Positions 5,896 to 14,689 of a DNA stretch of 16,790 bases are shown in pieces. This stretch comes from CAJXCL01 sp964394335. Lineage in GTDB: Bacteria; Nitrospinota; Nitrospinia; CAJXCL01. The stretch lies in assembly GCA_964394335.1 (NCBI GenBank), contig CAYMVZ010000053.1:1-16790 (forward strand), written 5' to 3'. The notes beneath the pieces are model-generated. The model was not told the origin of the DNA and made no database searches. It saw only the letters and a program-made list of their open reading frames with translations. Each line of letters opens with the position of its first letter. Position 1 is the first letter of the stretch. Made by a program: the position numbers and the translations under genes.

Positions 5896-5924
5896 GATAA
5901 AGTCAATATAAAATCTACAATTTC

Positions 5925-8900
5925 TTAACTATAATCTCCTGTCAGGGTTAAGCCGGACCAGTAAGAGGGATGGGGGTAGAACTTTTTAATTAGCAACTGG
6001 GCTTTACGAAGCGCCTCGGCTTTATTGAATGATTTATAATTCCGGTAGAAATGTTTTATCAAAACTGCGGTAGAAATGTCATCAATTCTCCATAAAGAAG
6101 ATATGATAGCGTGGGTTCCCGCGTAAAAAAAGGCACGGTTCAGGCCAATAAGTTCGTCTCCCCCGCTAATATGCCCGAGCCCTGTTTGACAGGCGCTCAA
6201 AGTCACCATATCCGCCTTAATATTAAGCGGAAATATCTCTTTCACCTGCAGGTTGCCGTCTGCCGTGATATCACGCTTCAGTTTTAATGCTGAAAAGAGC
6301 GGATTAATATCATCAAATTCACCGTGCGAGGCAATATGTATAATTCCATAATTTTCGATATTTTTGATCAGCCAGCTTTCTGTTGCTTCTCCGCCTGTTA
6401 ATACATCAATATCCGCAAAATTCCATTTTATGGAATTAACTTCCATTTCCGATAAAGGGAGATCATAGTTCAGATTTCCAAGATCAGGATTTCCAACAGC
6501 CAGGACTTTTACGTTTTTTTCTTCCGATCTTCTTGCAAAGGTATATTTCAAAACAGAGGCAGAAGGTGAGTAAAACAGAGGATGTTGTTCTATAAAATAT
6601 CCTTCCTCATTTTTTAAAGACGCAAAGGATAAATAATGTAGAGCTCCGTTAGGTATAATTCCAACTTGCCTGACACCATCAAGAAATGGTTCAAGCGGTT
6701 TTATTAAAATATCGTACAAATTTCTTGTGATTTTATCCATTGGCATAAGTTCCTGCATGGATATACGATATTTTTTTATCAATCTATTAATTTTCTTCTC
6801 TTCAACAGGCACCCTGACCAGGTCGATTTCACCTTGATGAACAACCCACGCAATAATTTCTTTTTTCGTCATCAGATATTCAACGAGGGCTACACCCGGA
6901 TCAAGTAACCCGTATACTTCATCTATTTTCATCGGATCAACAGTAACAAAGGAGGAAAGTTGCGGGTCTTTTTCTTTTAATTCAATCAATAAATCCTGAA
7001 GACTGTTTTGAAGGGATGTCAGTTTTGCGTTATTTTTTGCAAAATCTTCATCTTCAGCATCTCTCAAAGTTTCCTTTGTTTCATGAATTTGCTGTTTTAA
7101 ATTCTGGATTTTTGAATACGTCTCCTGATCGGACATGTTTTTAAAATCAAGTTTATGGTTTCCCAAAAGATCAATGAAACTTCTTGCCCTTGCGCGCTCT
7201 GAGTAATTAAAGGCGGCTTCTTTTTCTCCCGTTTCAAGCATAAGAAGAATCAGTTCCTTATAAAGATCCTGCTTATTTTCTATAAAACCGTTTCTAAACT
7301 CTTCCAGTTTGATAGAGGCTCTCATGTTCTCAACTATTCCCACTGCCTCCTTGTAATTTTTTAAAGCCTGTTCATTGTCGCCCAACATCCAATATGATTT
7401 TCCTTTTCCTTTTAAAGCCCTCCAGGAAACTTCCGGCAGGTTAATATTTTTCGACATACTGTATGTATTAGTGAAATAATGGATGGCCTTTCTATATTTC
7501 CCCTCCCCCTTTTTTAGATGAACATTTCCCATTTCCAACATCGACTTTGCTTCATTAATTCTGTTGCCGATTTCGCTGCTCAGATTAACTGCCTTCTCAA
7601 TATTAAGAACCGCTTTTTCTAAATCGCCAAGACGGAGATAACTCATACCAATATTCCGGTGATCGTATCCCCTGCCCCATTTGGTCTTTAACTTTTTATC
7701 AATGGCCAGAGCCTTTTCAAAGTGCTCAATAGATTCCTGATATTTCTTTTCCTGCCTGTAAATCAGTCCAAGGTTGTTGTACGCGGAGGCAATATCCAAT
7801 TTTGAATTGATCTCTTCAGCTAAATCCAAACTTTTTTTAAGGTTACTTTTTGCCTTTACGAGATCATTAAGTGTCCAAAAGATTAGTCCCATTGTATTGT
7901 ATGCCTGCAACAGGTGTTCTTTATTCCGCTGTTTTTCCGCTATTTTCAAAGCTTTTCTTACACTATTAAAAGCGTTCTGGTAATCAGCCTGGAACCAGTA
8001 AGAATTAGCTTTATATAGTGAGATAAGTGTAAGCGCGTCTTTGTCATTAATATTCTTTGCTAATGAACCCGCTTCTTCATAATATTCCAAAGCTCTATTG
8101 AAATCCCCCGTCCTTTCCCTGACCAGGCCCAAATCAAGTAAAGTTTTAGTTTCCAGATGCTTTAATTGGAGCGCGTCTTCTTTAAGAAGTTGTCTTACCT
8201 TGGAATCTTTTGCTTCCTTTATTAAAGCCGGTATATCCAACAGCCCTGCTCTCAAAAAAAACAAAGCCTTATTAAAGTAATCCTCTGCAGCTTTATTTTG
8301 ATTGAGCCGTTTATAATATATTCTCCCTATTCTTCTTAATTCATCTACCTGGTTTACTGTTTCCCCAAGCTCCTCATCCTGAATTTTCGTGGAAGTGGCA
8401 AATGCCCTTAACGCTTCCAGATAATCGCTACTTTGTTCTGTAATCTTACCCAGCTCAGTATAACTTTCAGCCAACTCATCCAGTATTTCATTTTCTTTGT
8501 AAAATTTTATAGCCCTGGTTAAATACTCTACTGATGCAGAGTAATCTTCAACCTTTGAGTAGAGTACTCCAAGGGAAGAAACTACTTTCGCCAGTTTTTC
8601 AGGATCATCACTGCTTTCCAGAATTTTTACCTGTTTTTTCTTATATGCAACAGCTTTCTTAAAATCACCCAGATGTTCCGCGGCAGCGGAAAGATTCTCA
8701 TATATATGTTTATGGTATTGCTTGTTTTGAATTGCCTCCAGCAAGAAAAGAGCATCTTCTAATTTCGCGATTGATTCCTGCCATTTCCCCTCTTCATAAT
8801 ATTTTTTTCCGGCTATGAGATTTTTCTTATAATGTGATTCAGCAAAACGGCTTTTCTCTTTTTCGTTCATACCGCCGTAGCCATAAAGGCGATAGTCGGG

Positions 8901-11900
8901 AAAATGGTTTGATGAACCGGGATTTTCCCTCTGGATTTCCATTTGAGCCAATCGAAGTGATTCGGAAATGGATTTTTCAGCAAAATATTTGTAAAATTTT
9001 ATTAAGAACTTCTTATGTATTTTTTCTTCAACGTTTCCATTTTGAACCAGTACAGAAGGATACCCGGCGTAAGAAAATGACTGCGCAAGAAACTGCAAAG
9101 GAGATAGAACAGCTTTGCCTTCTTTTCTTTTTTCTATATTACTGATAGAGACAAGGTTTCCCTCCCGCCGTAAACCAAATAGTTCCCAGCTCTCCAATCC
9201 TATGAAATCCGAAGCGCTGGCAGAAAGGTTTATAAAAGAATTGGACGGGTCGGATGATGCTAATTCAACTCCCCTATCAATATGAATAACTCCGCCAAAG
9301 TGTTTCGATTTATTGAGAAATGTATTATGTATTTTTTCCTCTGCCTTAAAATTAAGAGATGATTTAAAGTTTCCTTTTAATTCATTAAAGAAATTTTCAT
9401 CGCTGTTAACGGATAAGAAAGATGCTCTTGAAAGGTTTCTTTTGTTATAGGAATAGAGGAGGTGGCCAAGTGATACCGAATGAACTATCTGAATGGAATT
9501 TAGAAGTTGTTGTCCCTTATTCTTCAATAAAGGCCATTTGATACTTTTAAGACTTTCATCCGCTATAATGTAAATTCGTTTATAATTACTGATGCTGTCG
9601 CTTAACAGCAATGCTGATAATTGTTCGTTATATTCATCAGAGAGAGTATTCCCTTCATTTAAAATCCGGGAAAGCGCTCCATTTACAGGACGAATCTTTC
9701 CAGTAAATGATTGTTTTGTCACAGACCATGAGAGGAGATGGTTATTATTCATCTGGTATAAAAGAACTATTTCATTTTCGTTCAGGACATCCTTAATTTT
9801 TTTAATATCAGGAGGTATTGGTTTAAAAAGTGAGGTGAATTCCTGATCTTCTTCACTTAAGGATTCCAGAAATTCCCTATGCGCCTGAAGTTTTTCATTA
9901 AAATTTTTTTTAATCGCGTTTAATTCAGTTGATTCCGTTGACTCCGGTGATTCCGGTGATGCCTTTTGAAGTTTTAAGTATATTTTTTTCAATTCTGAGA
10001 CGTCATTGAGAATATCTTCGAAATATTGACTGCGATCCGCATCCTCAAAGGAAAGTTTTTTTCCTGAAAGCTGAGAGGCAAGGTCTATTCCTTTTTTTCT
10101 TTCAAGGTACTTAAGAGCTTCGTCTATTTTGTTATTCCGCATAAGCAGAAAGATAAGCCTGTCGTATAGCTTATGCTTTAATTCTATCGACTGGCGGTTT
10201 GAATTGTTATAAAACCCGAATGGGATATTTTCCAGCATCTCTACCGCTTCTTTTAAATTTACAATTTCCGATTCTCTATCTGGAGAAAATGCATTGATAA
10301 ATTTTATTTTCCATTGCATATCTAACAGGTTTCGCTCTTCTGCTAATTTATACAGGGGATTTCGGATATCGGATTTCAGATATTGGTTTTTTTCTCTTTT
10401 CCCACCGTTTACAAAGGCATATTGTGACAATGATTCAAGGTTATGTTTAAGTGATACCTTTGTCCTGTAATAGCTGTCACCTTTGAGAGAAGATCTATGC
10501 TCCTCCAGCAGGGCCAAAGCTGAAACAAGCAAATCACGAGATTTAATTAAATTATCGGCTTCACGCGAAATGATTGCCAGCCCGTTGAGAACAGAATTTT
10601 TTAAAAGGGCAGCTTTTTTCCCAGATTTTACTTTGGGTTGCATCGACACAATCGATGCAACCGGCGTGAGAGTTTTATTCCTATCCATCACAAGGTAAAA
10701 ATGCACAATAGCAAGATAATTTTTCAAGGAAATAATTTGAAGAGGTTCTTTGATAGTTTTTTCTTTCTCAAGATAGGCGAGCGCATTGTTAAGAGGAGTT
10801 ATATGTGATTGAGTGGCTTCTATAGAAGTGGCATCAGACCCGCTCAAATACCCCTCCACCACAATTTGACCTATATTAGTAGAATTAACAGTAATGCCAT
10901 GGATGTTGTTTAGCTTCATGCTGAGGTCAAGAGACTTTTTAAAATAATCAAGGCTTTTAAATATGTTTCCCTGTCTGTAATGTAAAGAACCGACTTGATT
11001 GAGAATAATAGCTCTCTCTGTTAACACCGGCACATTCCCTTCTACTGGTAGGCCGGAAGGAGTTAAATTTAGTTTCTTTTTAAAATAAGCGATAGCTTTA
11101 TCATAATCATGGAAGTCTTTATATATCTTGCCCACGTAATTAAAGATAAGTTTTTCTTCTCCAATTTTATCAAACCCTTTGGCAGCCACGCTTGCATCGG
11201 TTCCAATACCTTTTTCAAACTCGAATGAGAAGACTCCTCTTTTTTTCTGTTTTTTTACTTCCTTAACTCCGTATTTTTCAAGGGCGTCAATACTTTCCGT
11301 ATAAGATTTCAAGGCCTTTGCCAAATTTTCAGTTTTTTCAGGCCCGGTTTCTAACTCTCCCAGGGAATAGAGGTTATTAGCCATGTCTCTTAATGTAATA
11401 GAAATGTTCTTTACATTATTTAATTTTTTGTTAAGACTGAGAACCCGGGAAAAATAGTCGTATGCTTTTTTATATCTCCCCTGTTCCTGATAACACAACG
11501 CCAATCTGTCATTAAGCTCTGCCTGTCTGCTAAGATCATTATCTTGTTCCGCCTGCTTTAACGCTTTTTGAAAATAATCCGCAGCTTTTGAATATTCTCC
11601 CTGTTTAAACGCAGCCTGACCAAAGCGCTGGTAATAGAGTGATTCCTGCTTGAAATTTTCAAAGGGGATATTCTTTTTCTGCCTCAGCCTGTGACTCATC
11701 CCGTAATATCTGTACGCAATACCGTAATTCTGAATGTTAAAACTTACGTTGCCGTAATTTAAAAGGAGGGCTGCTTCATTTTCCGGATACTCATTTTCAT
11801 CGTTCAGCGCGAGTGCCGTCTGATACTCCTCTAAAGCCTGTTCCGGGTAAATTCCCCTTTTATCTTCCATGCCCTTTTGTTCATAAAGCCAGCCGAGGGT

Positions 11901-14231
11901 TTGATGGAAATAAGAGACCTGGGAGTTCAGGTTAATACTATGTTTGATTAACTTAATTGATTCATCGATCGGAGGGGTATCAAGATAAGTTAGAGCAAGC
12001 GCAAGGCTGTATATTTCAACTGGATTATCAGGAGAGTCTTTAGCTCTTTTTTTATACTCTTCTATTATCTTATCAATTTTTTTTAAAGACGCGTAACTTC
12101 TTATTAAACCGCGGTGGGCTTCAATAATTGACCGGTCGTAATCTAACAGCTTCCTGTAAGTTTTAATAGCAAGCCCTGCTTCTCCTTCATTAAATTCCCT
12201 TCTCCCTTTTTCCAGGGAGCTTTTGATAAACTGTTTTCTCGCCTTTCGAAAAATATCAATTTTGTCAACAGAGCTTTGCTCAATTTCCCGCAGTATTTTT
12301 AAACTCTTTTCATATTCTTCTTCTTCAAAATAGATTTTTGCTAAAGCAAAAAGGGCTGAAGCGGTTTCATTTTTTTCTTTTGGGAAGCGATCAACTGTCT
12401 CGTTATATTCTTTCTTCGCGCGCATGTTTTCAGTATCCTTATAGAAAAGAAGCCCGATTTTGTTTTGCGCTCTTGCGGGAAGTATGGGAATATCCTTATA
12501 CTTTTTTGTAAGCTGCCGGAGGTTGTTAATCCGTTTTTTGAGTGGTTCTTCTTCATTTTCAAAAAGGCCTATAATCTCATCAGCCGCCTTATTTCCCCAG
12601 AAAACCTGCTCCGGGTATTCCTTCAATACTGAAAGAAACGCGAGAATCAGCTTATCCCGGCTTTTAAAATCAAGATAAAGCCTGCTCTTATTAAAAGCCG
12701 CTTCAGCGGAAATCTCTCTTTCATCAGGGAATTGTTTAATGACTTTCTGGTAGTTTTGAAGCGCTTTCAGATTATCTTTAAGACCTATGAAGATATTTCC
12801 CATCTCCAGGTAGGCGCGCGCGCCAACAGGGGATAAGGTTTCGTATTTTTTAATTATTGTATTAAGACGATTAATGCTTTGATGGCTTACCTTAGTTAAT
12901 TCCTTATTTTCTACCGCTATCTCTACAGCTATAGTCTCTATTTCGATTTCAGAAATACCTCGAAAAAGCATAATTTCCAGAAAGTCTTTTTGAAGAACCG
13001 AGTATTCCTGTTTTGCCTGCGAATAATTTTTTAAAGATTGATATGTTTTGGCGAGCTTATACTGAATCTCTGCTAATAGTTTTCTATCCGGAGAGGTTGA
13101 GTTATCCTGAATAGCGTTTCTATAAGCCAACTGGCATAGATAAGTTAAATCCTTATCAGAACAAATCCTGTTCGCGAATTTCAGGTTTTGCCGTAAACTG
13201 CTTTGTTTAGCCAACAGGCCGGTCGGCGCTATTCTCCATATATCAATATTTCCTTTTTGTCTTGAAGTATAGTAAAGAAAATTATCAGGAGAAAGATATG
13301 AATGAACATCATACGTTTTGCTTGAAGTTAACTGTCTTAATTGTAGATTTATCGCGTTTCTATTAAATACCTGTTCATTAAATTCCATGCTCCAAATATT
13401 TGGTTTATCATCAATTGTAATGGAGCCATCTAAATTAGTATCCTCTGAAAAGCGAGTGAAGAAAATCTTTTTCCCATCAAGAGACCATGCGGGAAAACCA
13501 TCCATTTCCTTTCCTTCAGTTAAGGAAACAATCTTGTTATCACTGAGCCTTAAAACGGAGATGTTGCCCCAAATACCATTGCTTCCTGTGGCAAAAGCTA
13601 AATATTTGCCGTCGGCAGAAAAAATCGGGGAGGAACCCCCTTCAGTTGTCAACTGTATCTTTTGGAGTGCATCGACCGTGTCGATGTTCTTTTCTCCTGT
13701 TTTCAGGTTTATCAGATAGATATTGTCACTTTTTTCTCCAAATTTTCTGGAGGCAAAAGCGATCTGTTTACCATCCGGAGACCAGGCAGGGGCACTGTCA
13801 AATGAATCACTGTTTGTTAATCGTAGAAATCGCTTTGATTGATCCTTTTCTTTTATATGGACAATATAAATATCTCCTTTCGGATCATCTCGTAAAGAAA
13901 GGAAAGCTATTTTACTACCATCCGGAGACCAGGCAGGAGAAGTATCGGACGCGGAATGACGCGTTACCTGAATGGGGAGATCTCCTCCTCCTTTTTCTAA
14001 TGATTGAATCCAGATATCCAAATTCCCGTTTCGGTCGGAAACAAAAGCAAGGTTTTTCCCGTCATTAGAAACAGCAGGTGAATAATCTTCACCGATATAA
14101 GAAGTTATTTGAATTGGAAAACGGATAGATTTATAAAGGTCATTTTCAGGACTGTTTGATTCAGTCGTAGAAGGAGAGAGTAAAAGGATGATGGATATAA
14201 AGAATAAAAATAGTTTAATTAAAAGCTTCAT
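5925..14231 (-). CDS. Giant exported TolB-propeller / TPR / tandem-CHAT protein
   Basis: This 2768-aa protein starts with a signal peptide (MKLLIKLFLFFISIILLLSP) and no lipobox cysteine, so it should act outside the cytoplasm. Residues about 40-335 form a six-blade TolB/PD40 beta-propeller (repeated SPDGKxIAF); one blade carries an EF-hand-like loop DTNLDGSITIDD (264-275). TPR repeats fill about 385-1110, with related helical repeats to about 1390. Residues about 1485-1790 align with CHAT but lack the catalytic pair: Gly1654 replaces His and Ile1699 replaces Cys. A second TPR array (about 1805-2310) leads to a C-terminal CHAT protease (about 2430-2768) with HIASHG (His2636) and SACQTG (Cys2681). 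CHAT domains are caspase-like cysteine peptidases; TPRs usually bind the partner that controls them. Substrate and trigger are unknown. It is monocistronic with no clear Shine-Dalgarno sequence; the start codon lies in a hairpin loop. A palindrome downstream may terminate it. Confidence 0.95.
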   Translation of the reverse strand: MKLLIKLFLFFISIILLLSPSTTESNSPENDLYKSIRFPIQITSYIGEDYSPAVSNDGKNLAFVSDRNGNLDIWIQSLEKGGGDLPIQVTRHSASDTSPAWSPDGSKIAFLSLRDDPKGDIYIVHIKEKDQSKRFLRLTNSDSFDSAPAWSPDGKQIAFASRKFGEKSDNIYLINLKTGEKNIDTVDALQKIQLTTEGGSSPIFSADGKYLAFATGSNGIWGNISVLRLSDNKIVSLTEGKEMDGFPAWSLDGKKIFFTRFSEDTNLDGSITIDDKPNIWSMEFNEQVFNRNAINLQLRQLTSSKTYDVHSYLSPDNFLYYTSRQKGNIDIWRIAPTGLLAKQSSLRQNLKFANRICSDKDLTYLCQLAYRNAIQDNSTSPDRKLLAEIQYKLAKTYQSLKNYSQAKQEYSVLQKDFLEIMLFRGISEIEIETIAVEIAVENKELTKVSHQSINRLNTIIKKYETLSPVGARAYLEMGNIFIGLKDNLKALQNYQKVIKQFPDEREISAEAAFNKSRLYLDFKSRDKLILAFLSVLKEYPEQVFWGNKAADEIIGLFENEEEPLKKRINNLRQLTKKYKDIPILPARAQNKIGLLFYKDTENMRAKKEYNETVDRFPKEKNETASALFALAKIYFEEEEYEKSLKILREIEQSSVDKIDIFRKARKQFIKSSLEKGRREFNEGEAGLAIKTYRKLLDYDRSIIEAHRGLIRSYASLKKIDKIIEEYKKRAKDSPDNPVEIYSLALALTYLDTPPIDESIKLIKHSINLNSQVSYFHQTLGWLYEQKGMEDKRGIYPEQALEEYQTALALNDENEYPENEAALLLNYGNVSFNIQNYGIAYRYYGMSHRLRQKKNIPFENFKQESLYYQRFGQAAFKQGEYSKAADYFQKALKQAEQDNDLSRQAELNDRLALCYQEQGRYKKAYDYFSRVLSLNKKLNNVKNISITLRDMANNLYSLGELETGPEKTENLAKALKSYTESIDALEKYGVKEVKKQKKRGVFSFEFEKGIGTDASVAAKGFDKIGEEKLIFNYVGKIYKDFHDYDKAIAYFKKKLNLTPSGLPVEGNVPVLTERAIILNQVGSLHYRQGNIFKSLDYFKKSLDLSMKLNNIHGITVNSTNIGQIVVEGYLSGSDATSIEATQSHITPLNNALAYLEKEKTIKEPLQIISLKNYLAIVHFYLVMDRNKTLTPVASIVSMQPKVKSGKKAALLKNSVLNGLAIISREADNLIKSRDLLVSALALLEEHRSSLKGDSYYRTKVSLKHNLESLSQYAFVNGGKREKNQYLKSDIRNPLYKLAEERNLLDMQWKIKFINAFSPDRESEIVNLKEAVEMLENIPFGFYNNSNRQSIELKHKLYDRLIFLLMRNNKIDEALKYLERKKGIDLASQLSGKKLSFEDADRSQYFEDILNDVSELKKIYLKLQKASPESPESTESTELNAIKKNFNEKLQAHREFLESLSEEDQEFTSLFKPIPPDIKKIKDVLNENEIVLLYQMNNNHLLSWSVTKQSFTGKIRPVNGALSRILNEGNTLSDEYNEQLSALLLSDSISNYKRIYIIADESLKSIKWPLLKNKGQQLLNSIQIVHSVSLGHLLYSYNKRNLSRASFLSVNSDENFFNELKGNFKSSLNFKAEEKIHNTFLNKSKHFGGVIHIDRGVELASSDPSNSFINLSASASDFIGLESWELFGLRREGNLVSISNIEKRKEGKAVLSPLQFLAQSFSYAGYPSVLVQNGNVEEKIHKKFLIKFYKYFAEKSISESLRLAQMEIQRENPGSSNHFPDYRLYGYGGMNEKEKSRFAESHYKKNLIAGKKYYEEGKWQESIAKLEDALFLLEAIQNKQYHKHIYENLSAAAEHLGDFKKAVAYKKKQVKILESSDDPEKLAKVVSSLGVLYSKVEDYSASVEYLTRAIKFYKENEILDELAESYTELGKITEQSSDYLEALRAFATSTKIQDEELGETVNQVDELRRIGRIYYKRLNQNKAAEDYFNKALFFLRAGLLDIPALIKEAKDSKVRQLLKEDALQLKHLETKTLLDLGLVRERTGDFNRALEYYEEAGSLAKNINDKDALTLISLYKANSYWFQADYQNAFNSVRKALKIAEKQRNKEHLLQAYNTMGLIFWTLNDLVKAKSNLKKSLDLAEEINSKLDIASAYNNLGLIYRQEKKYQESIEHFEKALAIDKKLKTKWGRGYDHRNIGMSYLRLGDLEKAVLNIEKAVNLSSEIGNRINEAKSMLEMGNVHLKKGEGKYRKAIHYFTNTYSMSKNINLPEVSWRALKGKGKSYWMLGDNEQALKNYKEAVGIVENMRASIKLEEFRNGFIENKQDLYKELILLMLETGEKEAAFNYSERARARSFIDLLGNHKLDFKNMSDQETYSKIQNLKQQIHETKETLRDAEDEDFAKNNAKLTSLQNSLQDLLIELKEKDPQLSSFVTVDPMKIDEVYGLLDPGVALVEYLMTKKEIIAWVVHQGEIDLVRVPVEEKKINRLIKKYRISMQELMPMDKITRNLYDILIKPLEPFLDGVRQVGIIPNGALHYLSFASLKNEEGYFIEQHPLFYSPSASVLKYTFARRSEEKNVKVLAVGNPDLGNLNYDLPLSEMEVNSIKWNFADIDVLTGGEATESWLIKNIENYGIIHIASHGEFDDINPLFSALKLKRDITADGNLQVKEIFPLNIKADMVTLSACQTGLGHISGGDELIGLNRAFFYAGTHAIISSLWRIDDISTAVLIKHFYRNYKSFNKAEALRKAQLLIKKFYPHPSYWSGLTLTGDYS

Positions 14232-14244
14232 TTTATAAGCTTTT
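14221..14244 (-). promoter_or_regulatory. Hairpin presenting the giant gene's start codon in its loop
   Basis: Perfect 8-bp arms AAAAGCTT (14221-14228) and AAGCTTTT (14237-14244) enclose an 8-nt loop that contains the ATG (14229-14231 on the - strand). No Shine-Dalgarno sequence is visible upstream. Such a leader could affect initiation, but the stem is AT-rich and weak, and codons 2-4 are part of one arm. Confidence 0.35.
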
Positions 14245-14605
14245 GAAAAGTCATATAATGGACATAGTCTTTGTAGTATTGTAGCAAAATATTATGGAGT
14301 AATAAATTTCGTTTTGTAAATATTTCCTGAATACTGGATTTTTGCAACATCGCAAAGGAATAATTTGTTTGGTCCTAAAATAAATTACACTGAAGATTTT
14401 AAAACCGTAAACACCATAAACGATTCTTCAGTTGCATCGTTTCCTTCACCTACTCCCAGTGCGGCAACTGTTTTTTCGCTTATATAGAAAATTTTGCATG
14501 TATAGAGTATATTTTTAGTATAAAATAAGGTTTTGAAATAGATTAACTCGCACATCCAAATGGTAGCAACAGGGTAATCTGCTTTGGACTAACCATTTTA
14601 CTGTT
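14245..14605. other. Divergent spacer between the giant gene and the nitronate monooxygenase
   Basis: This AT-rich spacer should hold both promoters. A weak + strand candidate is TTGCAT (14494-14499), 19 bp, TATAAA (14519-14524). Two inverted repeats are present: ACTGAAGA/TCTTCAGT (14389-14396 with 14424-14431), and CAGTTGC/GCAACTG (14429-14435 with 14464-14470), the latter followed by six T on the + strand but with a 28-nt loop. On the - strand 14385-14480 reads SEKTVAALGVGEGNDATEES then a short tail to a stop. It looks protein-like but lacks a start, and could be a gene remnant or chance. No gene can be supported. Confidence 0.35.
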
Positions 14606-14647
14606 ACACTATTAAACCTTCTTTTTTTAGGAAGATTTTAATAGTGT
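14606..14647 (+). promoter_or_regulatory. Leader stem-loop upstream of the nitronate monooxygenase gene
   Basis: Perfect 11-bp arms ACACTATTAAA (14606-14616) and TTTAATAGTGT (14637-14647) enclose a loop with a short CTTC/GAAG inner stem and a seven-T run. It ends 42 bp before the start codon. It could be an attenuator, an operator or a terminator of upstream transcription. The T-run is in the loop rather than after the stem, so a standard terminator is less likely. Confidence 0.4.
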
Positions 14648-14689
14648 GCCGGGCGGCAGTCCTTTGGGTTGCGGCCCCTTGGTCGCTTT

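Noticed and set aside
5698..5928. 76-aa + strand open frame (contains TAEFAETAKVAERIK)
   Set aside because: It is a read-through of the tandem repeats and the long palindrome at 5812-5895; the arms of the palindrome create the apparent protein.
10483..10698. Open frames on the + strand throughout 7774-14068
   Set aside because: They are short shadows opposite the giant - strand gene, with no ribosome binding sites and no recognisable motifs.
5925..14231. CRISPR-associated craspase (gRAMP-controlled TPR-CHAT)
   Set aside because: The protein has a signal peptide, a propeller and two CHAT domains, and there is no gRAMP gene or CRISPR array in the window.
14429..14476. CAGTTGC/GCAACTG plus six T as an intrinsic terminator
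   Set aside because: The loop is 28 nt and the stem only 7 bp, and no + strand gene lies upstream for it to terminate.
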